Of a stretch of DNA of 64,000 bases, positions 1 to 8,000 are shown one piece after another. The DNA lies in assembly GCA_003151975.1 (NCBI GenBank), contig PLZD01000068.1, positions 1 to 64,000 on the forward strand, in the 5' to 3' direction. The translations under genes were made by a program, and so were the position numbers. This stretch comes from Elusimicrobiota bacterium. GTDB lineage: Bacteria; Elusimicrobiota; Elusimicrobia; UBA1565; UBA9628. The notes under the pieces are model-generated. The model searched no databases. It was not told where the DNA came from and saw nothing but the letters and a program-made list of their open reading frames with translations. Within the stretch, counting starts at the first letter, position 1. Each line of letters opens with the position of its first letter.

Positions 1-500
1 CGCCGCCCGCGCCGGCTCCGGTGCCCACGCCACCCGCGCCGGCTCCGCCTCCGCCCGCAGCGCCTCCGCCGGCTCCCGCTGCGGCCGTCGTTGCCGCGGG
101 CGCCGAAGACGTTCCCGATAAGACGCCCAAGGAGCAGATCCGCCGCGTCGCCTTCGTGTTCACGGCCGAGCACAAAGAGAAGAAGGACGCGCTGGCCAAA
201 TTCATGTCCTCATCGGCGCAAACGATCTCCAAGAAGCCGCTCTACTTGCGCCGCGTGCTCCATGAGGAAGTCGAACCCAGCGCGGACGGCAAGGGAATAC
301 TCTCGCGCGTCGAGGAGGTCAAGGCCGTCGCGGTGCTCGGCATTCTCGAGGGCCTGCCCGAGTCGAAGGTGCGCGAGCTCACCGAGGTGTTCTCGGGCGC
401 GGGTATTCTGTTCCGCGTCGTGGCTCCGGAGGAGATTCAGAAGCGCTCGATGGCGGTCGACCTCATCGTCGACATGATGCTGTTGAGCTCGGAGAGCTGA
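1..500 (+). CDS. Pro/Ala-rich protein of unknown function (5' end outside window)
   Basis: The reading frame is open from the window edge, so the true start lies upstream; a GTG at 21 is in a Pro/Ala-rich stretch and is probably internal. What is visible is a Pro/Ala linker of about 35 residues followed by a compact alpha/beta domain of about 110 residues (begins near KTPKEQIRRVAFVFTAEHKE, ends LIVDMMLLSSES) that I do not recognise. Its stop overlaps the ATG of the next gene (TGATG at 498-502), so the two are probably translationally coupled. The same style of Pro/Ala linker occurs in that next gene, which suggests a shared complex or shared ancestry. Function unknown. Confidence 0.7.
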   Translation, partial: PPAPAPVPTPPAPAPPPPAAPPPAPAAAVVAAGAEDVPDKTPKEQIRRVAFVFTAEHKEKKDALAKFMSSSAQTISKKPLYLRRVLHEEVEPSADGKGILSRVEEVKAVAVLGILEGLPESKVRELTEVFSGAGILFRVVAPEEIQKRSMAVDLIVDMMLLSSES

Positions 501-2791
501 TGGAGAAGTGGGCCATCCGTCCCGATCCGAGCCCGTTCGATCCCCGCCGGCATGTGCTGCTGGTCAAGGGTACCATGAAGGACATCAGCGCGATCCTCCT
601 TAAATTCGGAGCCCAATGCGGGCGTCCCTCTCCGGTGAATTCTCCCGAAGGGTTCAACTACAGCCTCATCCTGCACGCGATCACCCAGGTCGGCATCGAG
701 CGCCTGAGCGGGGCGCTCAATGTGATGAGCGGCGTCGCGCTGCCCTCGGCGACGTCCACCGCCGGGACCGCGGCAGCCCTCGGGGCCGCTTTCGGCGCGC
801 CGCCGGCGTTCGAACCGCCGTCGATCCAGCCGCCCTCTTTGGGCGAGCCGCCGGCGGTCTTGCCTCCGTCGTTTGAGCCGCCGTCGTTGGGCGAGCCTCC
901 CGTGGTTTTGCCGCCGTCGTTTGAGCCGCCGTCGATCCAGCCGCCCTCTTTGGGCGAGCCTCCCGTGGTTTTGCCGCCGTCGTTTGAGCCGCCTTCGATC
1001 CAGCCGCCGTCGTTGGGCGAGCCTCCCGTGGTTTTGCCGCCGTCGTTTGAACCGCCGTCGATCCAGCCGCCGTCGCTGGGCGAGCCGCCGATGATCCTGA
1101 CGCCCTCGTTGAGCGAGCCGCCGTCGATCCTGCCGCCGGGGCTTGAGCCGCCGCCCGGGCTGACGCCGCCGTCGTTCGAGCCCGCGCTCGGCGCCGCTGA
1201 TGGCGTGGCGCCCTCGAAATCGTTCGAGCCCATGGCGACGATGAAGCTTCCGACTCCGCCGGAGCCGCAGGCGGCCCCGCCCGCGTTTCTCGCGGAACCG
1301 GCCGCGGGCCTCGGCGCTCCCGAGATGGACAAGAGCGCGTTGCCTTCCGATCCTTCTCAGCTCAAGACGCCGACGCCGCCCCCGACGCCGGCTCCCGCGC
1401 CGGAGCTCGTCTCGTTGGCGCCGGCGGCGCCCGGGCCGGAGCTCAGCCTCGCGTCTCCAGCGGCCGCCCCCGCAGGGGGCGAGCCCGCGCCCGCGGCCGG
1501 GCCGGAAATCAGCCTCGCGCCTCCGGCGGCCGCCCCCGGAGGGGGCGCTCCCAGCTTTACGCCGCAGCCTCTGCCGGAACGGCCGATGTGGGGTCTGCCG
1601 GTCGGCCTTAATGCCGAGTGCACTTTCGATACCTTGCTCGTCGGGCCCTACAACCGCTTCGCGCATGCCGCCGCGACCTCAGTCGTGGGCTCGCCCGGCA
1701 GCATGTACAACCCTTTGTTCTTGTACGGCGCCGGCGGCGTCGGAAAGACCCATGTGGCCTTCGCGATCGCGGCGGGCCTCGCCCAAACCTTGACCGCCGA
1801 CGGCGTGATCGTCACCTCGGGCTCGCGGCTGGCGCGCGCGGTGAGCGCGGCGGTCGCTGAGTCGCGGTTCGCCGAGCTCGAGCAATATCTCGCCCAGCGC
1901 AAGGCGCTGGTCGTCGACGATATTCATCTTCTGGCGGTCACCGAGGCCAACAAGGCGCAGCTCGCGCGCGTCTTCGATCTGTTTTTCGGGAAGGGCCTGC
2001 AGGTCGTGCTGACTTCGATCTATCCGCCGAAGGCGCTAGGCGCCCTTGAGGAAGCCCTCAAGATCTCGCTGGGCAAGGGCTGGTCGGTGGATCTCAAGGT
2101 CCCGGGACAAAACGTCCAGCTCGAGCTGCTGCAGGCTTTTTTCGACAAAGCCTCCATTCAAGCGAACAACGAGATCACCAAGTCTTTCCACGAGCGCATC
2201 CTGAGCAATTACGCGGATTGGAAGCGCTGGGCACTGCGCCTTCGGACCCTCAGCCAGCTCAAGACGACCGGCTCGGAGCCGCCCAAAGTCGAGGACATTC
2301 TGCCCATTCTGTTTGATCCCGGCGTGCCGGCCGGGTCTCCTGAGTTCCCGACGCCCGAGGAACTGCAGAGCGTCACCGGCTTCTCCTTCCCGCCGGCCGG
2401 CCCCGACGCGGTGCCCTTGGCGGTCATTCTGCCTAAAGGCCAAGAGCAGATGGGCGCCTGGGTCGCCTCGCGCTTCTTCGAGGCTGGCAAGCTGCACGCG
2501 GTACCCACGACCTTCCGGCAGGTGCTCTTGGAGACTTACGACGCCGGCCAGCCGTTCGGCGTGCCGTTCCAGATCGGCGACATGTGCGTGCGCTCGGGCG
2601 CGCGGGCGGCTCTGATCATCGGGCCGCCGGCCGACAGCGGCTTGGCGGCGCGCGTCGGCGAATTCTCGCACGCGGTGAGCCATATTCTCGATGGGCTCGA
2701 CACGGCCATGGGCTGGGTGCCCCACAACGGCACGACCTCCGCCTCGCATTTTCTGCGCGCCCATCTCGACATCATGAACCGCCCCGCATGA
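500..2791 (+). CDS. DnaA-like AAA+ ATPase with Pro-rich tandem repeats, lacking the DnaA DNA-binding domain
   Basis: 763 residues. Residues 1-90 form an unrecognised folded domain. Residues 104-225 are Pro-rich 21-residue tandem repeats (unit FEPPSIQPPSLGEPPVVLPPS), followed by a Pro/Ala linker to about 365. Residues ~372-600 are an AAA+ module that reads like DnaA domain III: a CTFDTLLVGPYNRFAHAAA entry segment, Walker A GAGGVGKT at 410-417 and Walker B ALVVDDIHLLA near 470-480. The DnaA domain IV helix-turn-helix is absent. The C-terminal ~130 residues are a different unrecognised domain. The ATG overlaps the upstream stop, and the 3' end overlaps the histidine kinase start by 4 nt (ATGA). 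Replication initiation is therefore unlikely; a signalling or scaffold ATPase acting with the neighbouring kinase is my inference. The family call (DnaA/Hda/DnaC-type) is solid, the role is not. Confidence 0.85.
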   Translation: MEKWAIRPDPSPFDPRRHVLLVKGTMKDISAILLKFGAQCGRPSPVNSPEGFNYSLILHAITQVGIERLSGALNVMSGVALPSATSTAGTAAALGAAFGAPPAFEPPSIQPPSLGEPPAVLPPSFEPPSLGEPPVVLPPSFEPPSIQPPSLGEPPVVLPPSFEPPSIQPPSLGEPPVVLPPSFEPPSIQPPSLGEPPMILTPSLSEPPSILPPGLEPPPGLTPPSFEPALGAADGVAPSKSFEPMATMKLPTPPEPQAAPPAFLAEPAAGLGAPEMDKSALPSDPSQLKTPTPPPTPAPAPELVSLAPAAPGPELSLASPAAAPAGGEPAPAAGPEISLAPPAAAPGGGAPSFTPQPLPERPMWGLPVGLNAECTFDTLLVGPYNRFAHAAATSVVGSPGSMYNPLFLYGAGGVGKTHVAFAIAAGLAQTLTADGVIVTSGSRLARAVSAAVAESRFAELEQYLAQRKALVVDDIHLLAVTEANKAQLARVFDLFFGKGLQVVLTSIYPPKALGALEEALKISLGKGWSVDLKVPGQNVQLELLQAFFDKASIQANNEITKSFHERILSNYADWKRWALRLRTLSQLKTTGSEPPKVEDILPILFDPGVPAGSPEFPTPEELQSVTGFSFPPAGPDAVPLAVILPKGQEQMGAWVASRFFEAGKLHAVPTTFRQVLLETYDAGQPFGVPFQIGDMCVRSGARAALIIGPPADSGLAARVGEFSHAVSHILDGLDTAMGWVPHNGTTSASHFLRAHLDIMNRPA
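809..1165 (+). repeat. 63-bp coding tandem repeat (Pro-rich)
   Basis: Four full 63-bp units and one shortened 48-bp unit encode FEPPSIQPPSLGEPPVVLPPS and close variants, then decay into degenerate copies up to about 1165. Neighbouring units are nearly identical at the DNA level, which points to recent expansion by slippage or recombination. The array lies in a disordered linker between two folded domains, so copy-number change would alter only the linker length. Confidence 0.9.
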
Positions 2792-4194
2792 GCGACCACG
2801 GACCCAACGCGGCATACTTTGTGCTCAGCGCGCTCGCCTGCGCGGTCGCGGCCTTCTCGGCCTATTGGTACCTGCGCTTCCGTCACGTCCTGCCGCTGGA
2901 GCGCCAGATTCGGGCCCTGCGCGACAAGGCCGAGGGCTTGCGCCGCTTCTCGATTAAAAAGTCCCGCGAGGCGAGGACTTTGCACGACGTCGCCGCGACG
3001 GTCACTCATGATTCGCAGACCCAATCGGCCTTGGGCGCGGTGGTCTCGATCATCGCGAAGTACCTCGAGGCCGACACCGTGGCCTTCCTGCTCGCCGATG
3101 AGGCTCAAGAAGAGCTCGTGGTCCAGCCCGGCGCTTACGGGCTCGAGAGCGAAGAGCTTCTCTACCGCATCCCCTTGACCGAGGAGGGCTCCTCGTCAGT
3201 GAGGGTCTTCAAGAACGGCGAGGCCTTCCTGACCTCCGACGCGCAGAACGATCCCGGCACCTTGGCGCGCTACGCCAAGCTCTGGCGGATCCATTCGCTG
3301 ATGACGGTGCCCATACGCGCCAAGAACCGGTCGCTTGGGGTGCTCCGAGTCGGCTCTTTTAAACGGGATTTTTTTAAGAAGGAGCACTTGGAACTGCTCT
3401 CCGTCATCGCGGGAGAGGCCGGAATCATCGTCGAAGCGGCGATTTTGAACAAGAAATTGGCCCAGTCAGTGGAACAATTAGGGGCCCTCAATCGTATGAA
3501 AGATGACTTCGTTTCGATGGTCAGCCATGAGTTCAAGACGCCGCTGACCACGATGATGGGGTTCATCACCGTGATGCTCGACGGTGAAACGGGAGAGATG
3601 ACGGAACAGCAGAGGAAATTTTTGAACGTGACCCATAACGCGGCCAAGCGGTTGGAGTACCTCGTCACCGAGCTTTTGGACTTGTCCAAGCTCGAGGGGG
3701 GAGCGCAGATGGAAATGCGCCCCCTGAACCTCGGCGTCATGCTGCGCGACGCCGCCGACAGCCACCGCTCCCACGCCGAGGTCACCGGCAAGAAGCTCTC
3801 CGTGGAGGTCCCCGAGTCCGTGCCTTGGGCCCTGGGCGACGAGCGCTGGCTGACCTTGGTGCTCGACAACCTGATCTCCAACGCGGTCAAGTTCACCAAG
3901 CCCGAAGGCGAGGTCAGGGCCTCCATCGCGGATCTAGTCTCCGCGATCCGGGTCTGCGTCTCCGACGACGGCGTCGGCATCCCTCCGGAAGACCACGAGC
4001 ACATTTTCCAGAAGTTCTACCGCGCGCGCAACGCGGCCGCGGCCGGCGTGTCGGGCACGGGACTGGGCCTGGCCATCGCGCGCGAGATCGTGCTCAAGCA
4101 CGGCGGAAAAATCTGGTTTGAGTCCGAGCTCAACAAGGGCACCAAGTTCTTCTTCGAGATCTCGACGGCGCGCGAGCGGGAGAAGGTCTCGTGA
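2788..4194 (+). CDS. GAF-domain sensor histidine kinase
   Basis: 468 residues from the ATG at 2788, which overlaps the upstream stop as ATGA; longer in-frame starts lie inside the previous gene and are disfavoured. Residues ~7-30 form one membrane segment with a short loop before it, followed by a coiled coil and a GAF domain at about 65-225. HisKA carries the phospho-acceptor His247 in MVSHEFKTPLTTMMGF. HATPase_c shows the N box DNLISNAVKFT, the G1 box DDGVGIP, the F box FQKFYRA and the G2 box GTGLGLA. It should autophosphorylate and pass phosphate to a response regulator, but none is encoded in this window. The signal sensed by the GAF domain cannot be read from sequence. The next gene starts inside its last codons (GTGA). 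Confidence 0.95.
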   Translation: MSDHGPNAAYFVLSALACAVAAFSAYWYLRFRHVLPLERQIRALRDKAEGLRRFSIKKSREARTLHDVAATVTHDSQTQSALGAVVSIIAKYLEADTVAFLLADEAQEELVVQPGAYGLESEELLYRIPLTEEGSSSVRVFKNGEAFLTSDAQNDPGTLARYAKLWRIHSLMTVPIRAKNRSLGVLRVGSFKRDFFKKEHLELLSVIAGEAGIIVEAAILNKKLAQSVEQLGALNRMKDDFVSMVSHEFKTPLTTMMGFITVMLDGETGEMTEQQRKFLNVTHNAAKRLEYLVTELLDLSKLEGGAQMEMRPLNLGVMLRDAADSHRSHAEVTGKKLSVEVPESVPWALGDERWLTLVLDNLISNAVKFTKPEGEVRASIADLVSAIRVCVSDDGVGIPPEDHEHIFQKFYRARNAAAAGVSGTGLGLAIAREIVLKHGGKIWFESELNKGTKFFFEISTAREREKVS

Positions 4195-5264
4195 GGGCTC
4201 CCTGGCTGCTGCCGCTGGCAGTCGCGCTCTTTTGCGGCTGCGTCGAGCGCGAGCTCAAGGACATCGTTGTCGAGACCGGCGGCGCCTCGGCCGTCGAGGC
4301 CCGGCGCGCGGCCGTTTCCGGTCTCTGCGAGCTGTTCGTCTCATCCTCGGCGCTGGCGGCCAACCGCGCGGAAATCGACGAGAAGATCATAGCGCACGCC
4401 GCGGACTTCATTGCGCGTGAAAAAATGATCCTGGTGAAGGGAAGCCCCGCCGACACGCGGCTGAGCGTCATGGTCTCGCTCGACAAGCTGGGGCGCGCGC
4501 TGGACGACTTGGGCCTCGTCAAGCCCGAAGGCGTCGCGGGGCGGCCTCAGCTGCTGGTCCGCGTGATCGAATCAGGGCCCGGTTCGGGCAATCACGCCGC
4601 TTCCGAGGCCATGCGGCGCGCGCTCGCGCAGCAAGGCTACTTCGTCGTCGATCTGAGCTCCGAGACGAAGGCGGCCGCCAACGCGAAGGCGCGCGCGCTT
4701 AAATCGGGGGCGCTGATCCAGGGAGACGTGGAGTCGCGCGCCGCTCCCGACCCGCGACTCGTCGGTTTCCAGCCCGCCGCGGCCAAGATTTCGGTGAGGA
4801 CCGTCGCAGCGCCCGGACCGGAGGCGCTCGAAGAGGTCGAAGCCGACGCCTCCTCGATCGACGCGACGCTTGCGGCCGCCGGCGCCAAGGCGATGTCGGC
4901 CGCCGGCGAGATCGCCGCGGCCAAGCTCCGGCAAGTCCTGGGCTCGCGCTACCGCGAGCGCGTCGAGATGTCGGCGCTCTTCGTCGGCCTCGGCGGTCTT
5001 GAGGCGGCCAAGAAATTGATCGCGGACCTCAGGGCCCAGCCGTTCGTCGCGGGCGCAGCGCTCGATTCCATCGTCGGCGACGACGCCCGGGCCCGCAAGG
5101 GCGACGACGTCAAGATCAGGATTTTCGTGGAAAACCCGTCGGTCGACGAGCTCGCGTCCGAGCTCATGAAGCTGCCCAAGTACGCCTTCAACATACGCGA
5201 CGTCGAAGCGGACTACCGCTACGTGGAGATGGACGCCTCGGGAGGACACTGGCATGCTCTCTAG
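4191..5264 (+). CDS. FlgT/LPP20-like exported lipoprotein
   Basis: 357 residues from a GTG that overlaps the kinase stop (GTGA). The N-terminus is a short hydrophobic signal ending ALFCGC, a degenerate lipobox, so lipid anchoring is probable but unproven. Residues ~30-110 match the pattern of FlgT/LPP20-type domains: an AxxxARRAAVxGLxELFVSSS helix, an IDEKIIAHAADFI segment, and then a strand-rich stretch. Two further alpha/beta domains follow, including LLVRVIESG and the C-terminal VKIRIFVENPSVDELASELM. No flagellar genes are seen nearby, so the role is probably in the envelope rather than in a flagellum. Its 3' end overlaps comM by 11 nt. Confidence in the family is moderate. Confidence 0.65.
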   Translation: MRAPWLLPLAVALFCGCVERELKDIVVETGGASAVEARRAAVSGLCELFVSSSALAANRAEIDEKIIAHAADFIAREKMILVKGSPADTRLSVMVSLDKLGRALDDLGLVKPEGVAGRPQLLVRVIESGPGSGNHAASEAMRRALAQQGYFVVDLSSETKAAANAKARALKSGALIQGDVESRAAPDPRLVGFQPAAAKISVRTVAAPGPEALEEVEADASSIDATLAAAGAKAMSAAGEIAAAKLRQVLGSRYRERVEMSALFVGLGGLEAAKKLIADLRAQPFVAGAALDSIVGDDARARKGDDVKIRIFVENPSVDELASELMKLPKYAFNIRDVEADYRYVEMDASGGHWHAL

Positions 5265-6783
5265 GATTCACTCCGTGGGCGTGCGCGGCGTCGAGGGCTA
5301 TCCCGTGCTCGTCGAGCTCGACATGGCCAACGGCCTGCCGGGCTACACGACCGTGGGCCTACCGGACTCGGCCGTGCGCGAGTCGCGCGAGCGCGTGACC
5401 TCGGCCGTGCGCAATTCCGGCTACAAGTTCCCGCCGCGCAAGATCACCGTCAACCTCGCGCCCGCGCAAGCGCGCAAGGAAGGCACGCACTTCGATCTGC
5501 CCATCGCTCTGGCCGTGCTGTCGGCCTCGGGCCAGCTGTCCTCCGAGGGCTGGCCCGCGCGCTGGTGCTTCGTGGGCGAGCTCGCGCTCGACGGCACGCT
5601 GCGCCCCGTGCGCGGGGTGCTCGCGATGGCGGCGCTCGCCAAAGAGAAAGGATTTGAGGCGATCGTCGTGCCCGCGGAGAACGCCGCCGAGGCGCGCGCC
5701 ATCGGCCTCAAGACCTTGGCCTGCTCGTCCCTGCGCCAGGTCGCGGGGCTGCTCGCCGGCGGCCCTGGGGTTGAGCCCGCGGCCGAGGCGTTTGTCGAGA
5801 ACGCGCCCGATTACGGCGTCGATTTCTCGGACGTCAAAGGCCAAGGCCTGGCCAAGCGCGCGCTCGAGATCGCGGCCGCGGGCGGCCATAACATCCTGCT
5901 GATCGGCCCTCCGGGCGTGGGCAAGTCCATGCTGGCGCGGCGTTTGGTCACCATACTTCCGCCGCTGACGCACGGCGAGTCGGTCGAGGTCACGCGCGTG
6001 CACTCGGTCGGAGCGATGCGCTGGACGGGAGGCCTCATCCTCCGGCGCCCGTTCCGCGCGCCGCACCACACCGCGTCGACGGTCTCCTTGATCGGCGGCG
6101 GCCCCGCGGGCCGTCCGGGCGAGGCGTCTCTGGCGCACGGCGGCGTGCTCTTTCTCGACGAGCTGGCCGAGTTCGGCCGGCAGTCGCTCGAGGCCCTGCG
6201 CCAGCCGCTCGAGGATTTCAAGGTCTCGGTGGCGCGCGCCCGGGAGTCCGTCGAGTTCCCCGCGCGCTTCCAGCTTGTCGCCGCGACCAATCCCTGCGCG
6301 TGCGGCTGGCGCGGCCACAAGACGCGCGAGTGCGTCTGCACTCCGCCGGGCGTGGCGAAGTACATCGCGCGGCTCTCGGGCCCGCTGCTCGACCGCATCG
6401 ATCTGCAGGTCGAGATGGCCCCGCTCGATTTTTCGGAGTGGTCCGGCAAGGATCTCGGCGGGCAGGAACCCTCCGCGAAGATCGCCGCGCGCGTGTCAGC
6501 CGCCCGCGCCCGGCAGGCGGCTCGCTTAAAAAGCTTCGATTTCGCCGTCAACGCCTACATCCCGGCGCGCGACCTTAAAGCCCATTGCGCCCTCGACGAA
6601 GGCGGGCTGGCCCTGCTCGAGACGATCGCCGCGCGACTCTCGCTCTCGGCCCGCAGCCTCGACCGTCTGCTGCGCGTCTCGCGCACGATCGCGGATCTTT
6701 CCGGCGACGCGGCGGTCCGCGCCAATCATCTGACCGAAGCGGTCCAGTTCCGCAGCTTGGACCGAAGCCGGACGCAGGTATGA
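5254..6783 (+). CDS. comM: ComM/YifB family Mg-chelatase-like AAA+ ATPase
   Basis: 509 residues, the usual length for this family. It opens with the typical N-terminal Lon-protease-like fold (MLSRIHSVGVRGVEGYPVLV, GLPGYTTVGLPDSAVRESRE, NLAPAQARKEG). The Mg-chelatase-type AAA+ core has Walker A GPPGVGKS at 218-225 and the ARAPHHTAS-like segment PFRAPHHTASTVSLIGGG, with Walker B VLFLDELAEF. A Cys-rich NPCACGWRGHKTRECVC motif and a C-terminal helical domain follow. ComM is a hexameric helicase that promotes branch migration during integration of transforming DNA, and dprA lies 2.9 kb downstream, so both support natural transformation or recombination. The ATG at 5254 is preceded by a GGAGG box at 5241-5245. 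Confidence 0.95.
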   Translation: MLSRIHSVGVRGVEGYPVLVELDMANGLPGYTTVGLPDSAVRESRERVTSAVRNSGYKFPPRKITVNLAPAQARKEGTHFDLPIALAVLSASGQLSSEGWPARWCFVGELALDGTLRPVRGVLAMAALAKEKGFEAIVVPAENAAEARAIGLKTLACSSLRQVAGLLAGGPGVEPAAEAFVENAPDYGVDFSDVKGQGLAKRALEIAAAGGHNILLIGPPGVGKSMLARRLVTILPPLTHGESVEVTRVHSVGAMRWTGGLILRRPFRAPHHTASTVSLIGGGPAGRPGEASLAHGGVLFLDELAEFGRQSLEALRQPLEDFKVSVARARESVEFPARFQLVAATNPCACGWRGHKTRECVCTPPGVAKYIARLSGPLLDRIDLQVEMAPLDFSEWSGKDLGGQEPSAKIAARVSAARARQAARLKSFDFAVNAYIPARDLKAHCALDEGGLALLETIAARLSLSARSLDRLLRVSRTIADLSGDAAVRANHLTEAVQFRSLDRSRTQV

Positions 6784-6784
6784 T
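6757..6784 (+). promoter_or_regulatory. Sigma70-type promoter for the LysM gene
   Basis: A TTGGAC -35 (6757-6762) and a TATGAT -10 (6779-6784) are separated by 16 nt at the very end of comM. The expected transcription start is about 20 nt before the LysM start codon, and a GGGAGG ribosome site lies between them. Confidence 0.65.
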
Positions 6785-6810
6785 ACGATGAGTTTAGGGA
6801 GGATTCGACC

Positions 6811-7611
6811 ATGAAATCCATTTTGACCGCTGCCGCGGCGCTGGCCCTGGCCGCGGGGCCCGCGCTGGCGCAGGACGCGCCCCGGCCCAAGTCGCACACG
6901 GTCGTCGCCCACGACTGCCTGTGGGAAATCGCCAAGACCTATTACGACAATCCTTACCGCTGGAAAGTCATCTACGCGGCCAATCGCGACAAGATCAAGG
7001 ATCCCAACCTGATCTATCCCGGCCAGGTGCTTTCCCTTTCCGACGCCCCGGCGCCCGAGATCGGCGAAGTGGGCGCGCGGCCCGTCGAGACGGGGGCCGC
7101 GATCACGGTCCCGCCCGAGGAAGCGCCGGCTCCGGTCGAGGCCGCAGCCCCTGTGGCCGCGGCAGCTCCCGAGCCGAAGCCCAAGCCTGAAGCTCCGGCG
7201 GTCGCCCCCGAAGGGGGGGCGTCTGAAACGGTCAGCGAGGACTTGCGGATGGATTTTCCGAAGGGGATGACGGGCATGTATCCCATGATGCCGCGCGTCG
7301 TGAAGCCGCACGATTGGCGCGAGGACGGCACGGTTCTGGAGCCGGGTTGGACCGGGACCGCCGCGGGTCCGGGCGACTCGATCAATGCCAAGCTCGCGAA
7401 CAAGTTAACGGCATCGGCCGGCGACAAGTTCGCCGTCTACCGCCGCGATGCCGCCCTAGTGAGCGACGAGGACAAGAAGGCGGTCTATCTCGTGAAAGTC
7501 GGCGGCGTGCAGGTCGTCAAGTCCATGGGCAAGTCGGTCTATAGCCTGGTGATCCTTGAGTCCGATGACACGTTCCAGGACGGAGACTTGCTCAAGAAGG
7601 AGGCGCAATGA
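6811..7611 (+). CDS. Exported LysM-domain protein
   Basis: 266 residues. The signal peptide MKSILTAAAALALAAGPALA is predicted to be cut before QDAPRP. A single LysM domain spans about 28-76 (SHTVVAHDCLWEIAKTYY, VIYAANRDKIKDPNLIYPGQ), so it should bind peptidoglycan in the periplasm. A Pro/Ala/Glu linker (77-140) contains one of the GC-rich palindromes described in the findings. The C-terminal ~120 residues form a beta-rich domain (GDSINAKLANKLTASAGDKF) like those of LysM proteins whose second part is an SH3- or barrel-like module. It starts after a GGGAGG ribosome site and overlaps the TPR gene by 4 nt (ATGA). A cell-wall role is well supported; the specific role is unknown. Confidence 0.88.
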   Translation: MKSILTAAAALALAAGPALAQDAPRPKSHTVVAHDCLWEIAKTYYDNPYRWKVIYAANRDKIKDPNLIYPGQVLSLSDAPAPEIGEVGARPVETGAAITVPPEEAPAPVEAAAPVAAAAPEPKPKPEAPAVAPEGGASETVSEDLRMDFPKGMTGMYPMMPRVVKPHDWREDGTVLEPGWTGTAAGPGDSINAKLANKLTASAGDKFAVYRRDAALVSDEDKKAVYLVKVGGVQVVKSMGKSVYSLVILESDDTFQDGDLLKKEAQ

Positions 7612-8000
7612 AATTTTTGCTCGTTGTCCTCGGTCTCTACGGCGCGTGGTGGTATGTTTCCAAGCATTACGAGTACCACGACACCTTGGCCTACGCCAAA
7701 AAGAACCCGGCCTCCGCGTGGGCTCAGCCGACCGATTACTACGTGGGGCTGGCCTACTACCAGCGCGCCGATTATCCGCACGCCCAAGAGGCCTTCACCC
7801 AGCTTCTGACGGACTACCCGACGGGCCATTACCAGGCTTCCGGCCTCTTTTACCTCGAGGACGCTGCCGAGTATAACCGGGACTGGGAAACAGCGAACAC
7901 GATGGCCAAGCAGTATGTCGAGGATTTTCCCGACGGCAAGTACGTCGACGTCATGCGAAAGAAGGTCGAACTGCTGCACTATCAGCACGGGACGAACTAG
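7608..8000 (+). CDS. Small membrane-anchored TPR-like protein
   Basis: 130 residues. A hydrophobic N-terminus (MKFLLVVLGLYGAWWYVSKH) looks like an uncleaved anchor. Residues ~38-115 form two to three TPR-like helix pairs (DYYVGLAYYQRADYPHAQEA, then AAEYNRDWETANTMAKQYVE), similar to the repeats of BamD and CpoB proteins. It is short for either family. Overlaps at both ends (ATGA with the LysM gene, TAGTG with the XRE gene) make it part of the same operon, so it may be a partner of the LysM protein in envelope assembly. That partnership is inference. Confidence 0.75.
   Translation: MKFLLVVLGLYGAWWYVSKHYEYHDTLAYAKKNPASAWAQPTDYYVGLAYYQRADYPHAQEAFTQLLTDYPTGHYQASGLFYLEDAAEYNRDWETANTMAKQYVEDFPDGKYVDVMRKKVELLHYQHGTN

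Noticed and set aside
809-1165. CRISPR array
   Set aside because: The repeats are contiguous without spacers and encode a Pro-rich linker in frame.
437-1666. A minus-strand frame of 409 codons opposite the Pro-rich repeats
   Set aside because: Its Arg-rich repeats (RRRLDRRR) are just the reverse complement of the Pro-rich repeat; no start site or domain supports it.
2584-2787. A longer histidine kinase start inside the AAA+ gene
   Set aside because: The added residues are low complexity and overlap a conserved C-terminal domain; the ATGA overlap at 2788 gives a clean start followed directly by a membrane segment.
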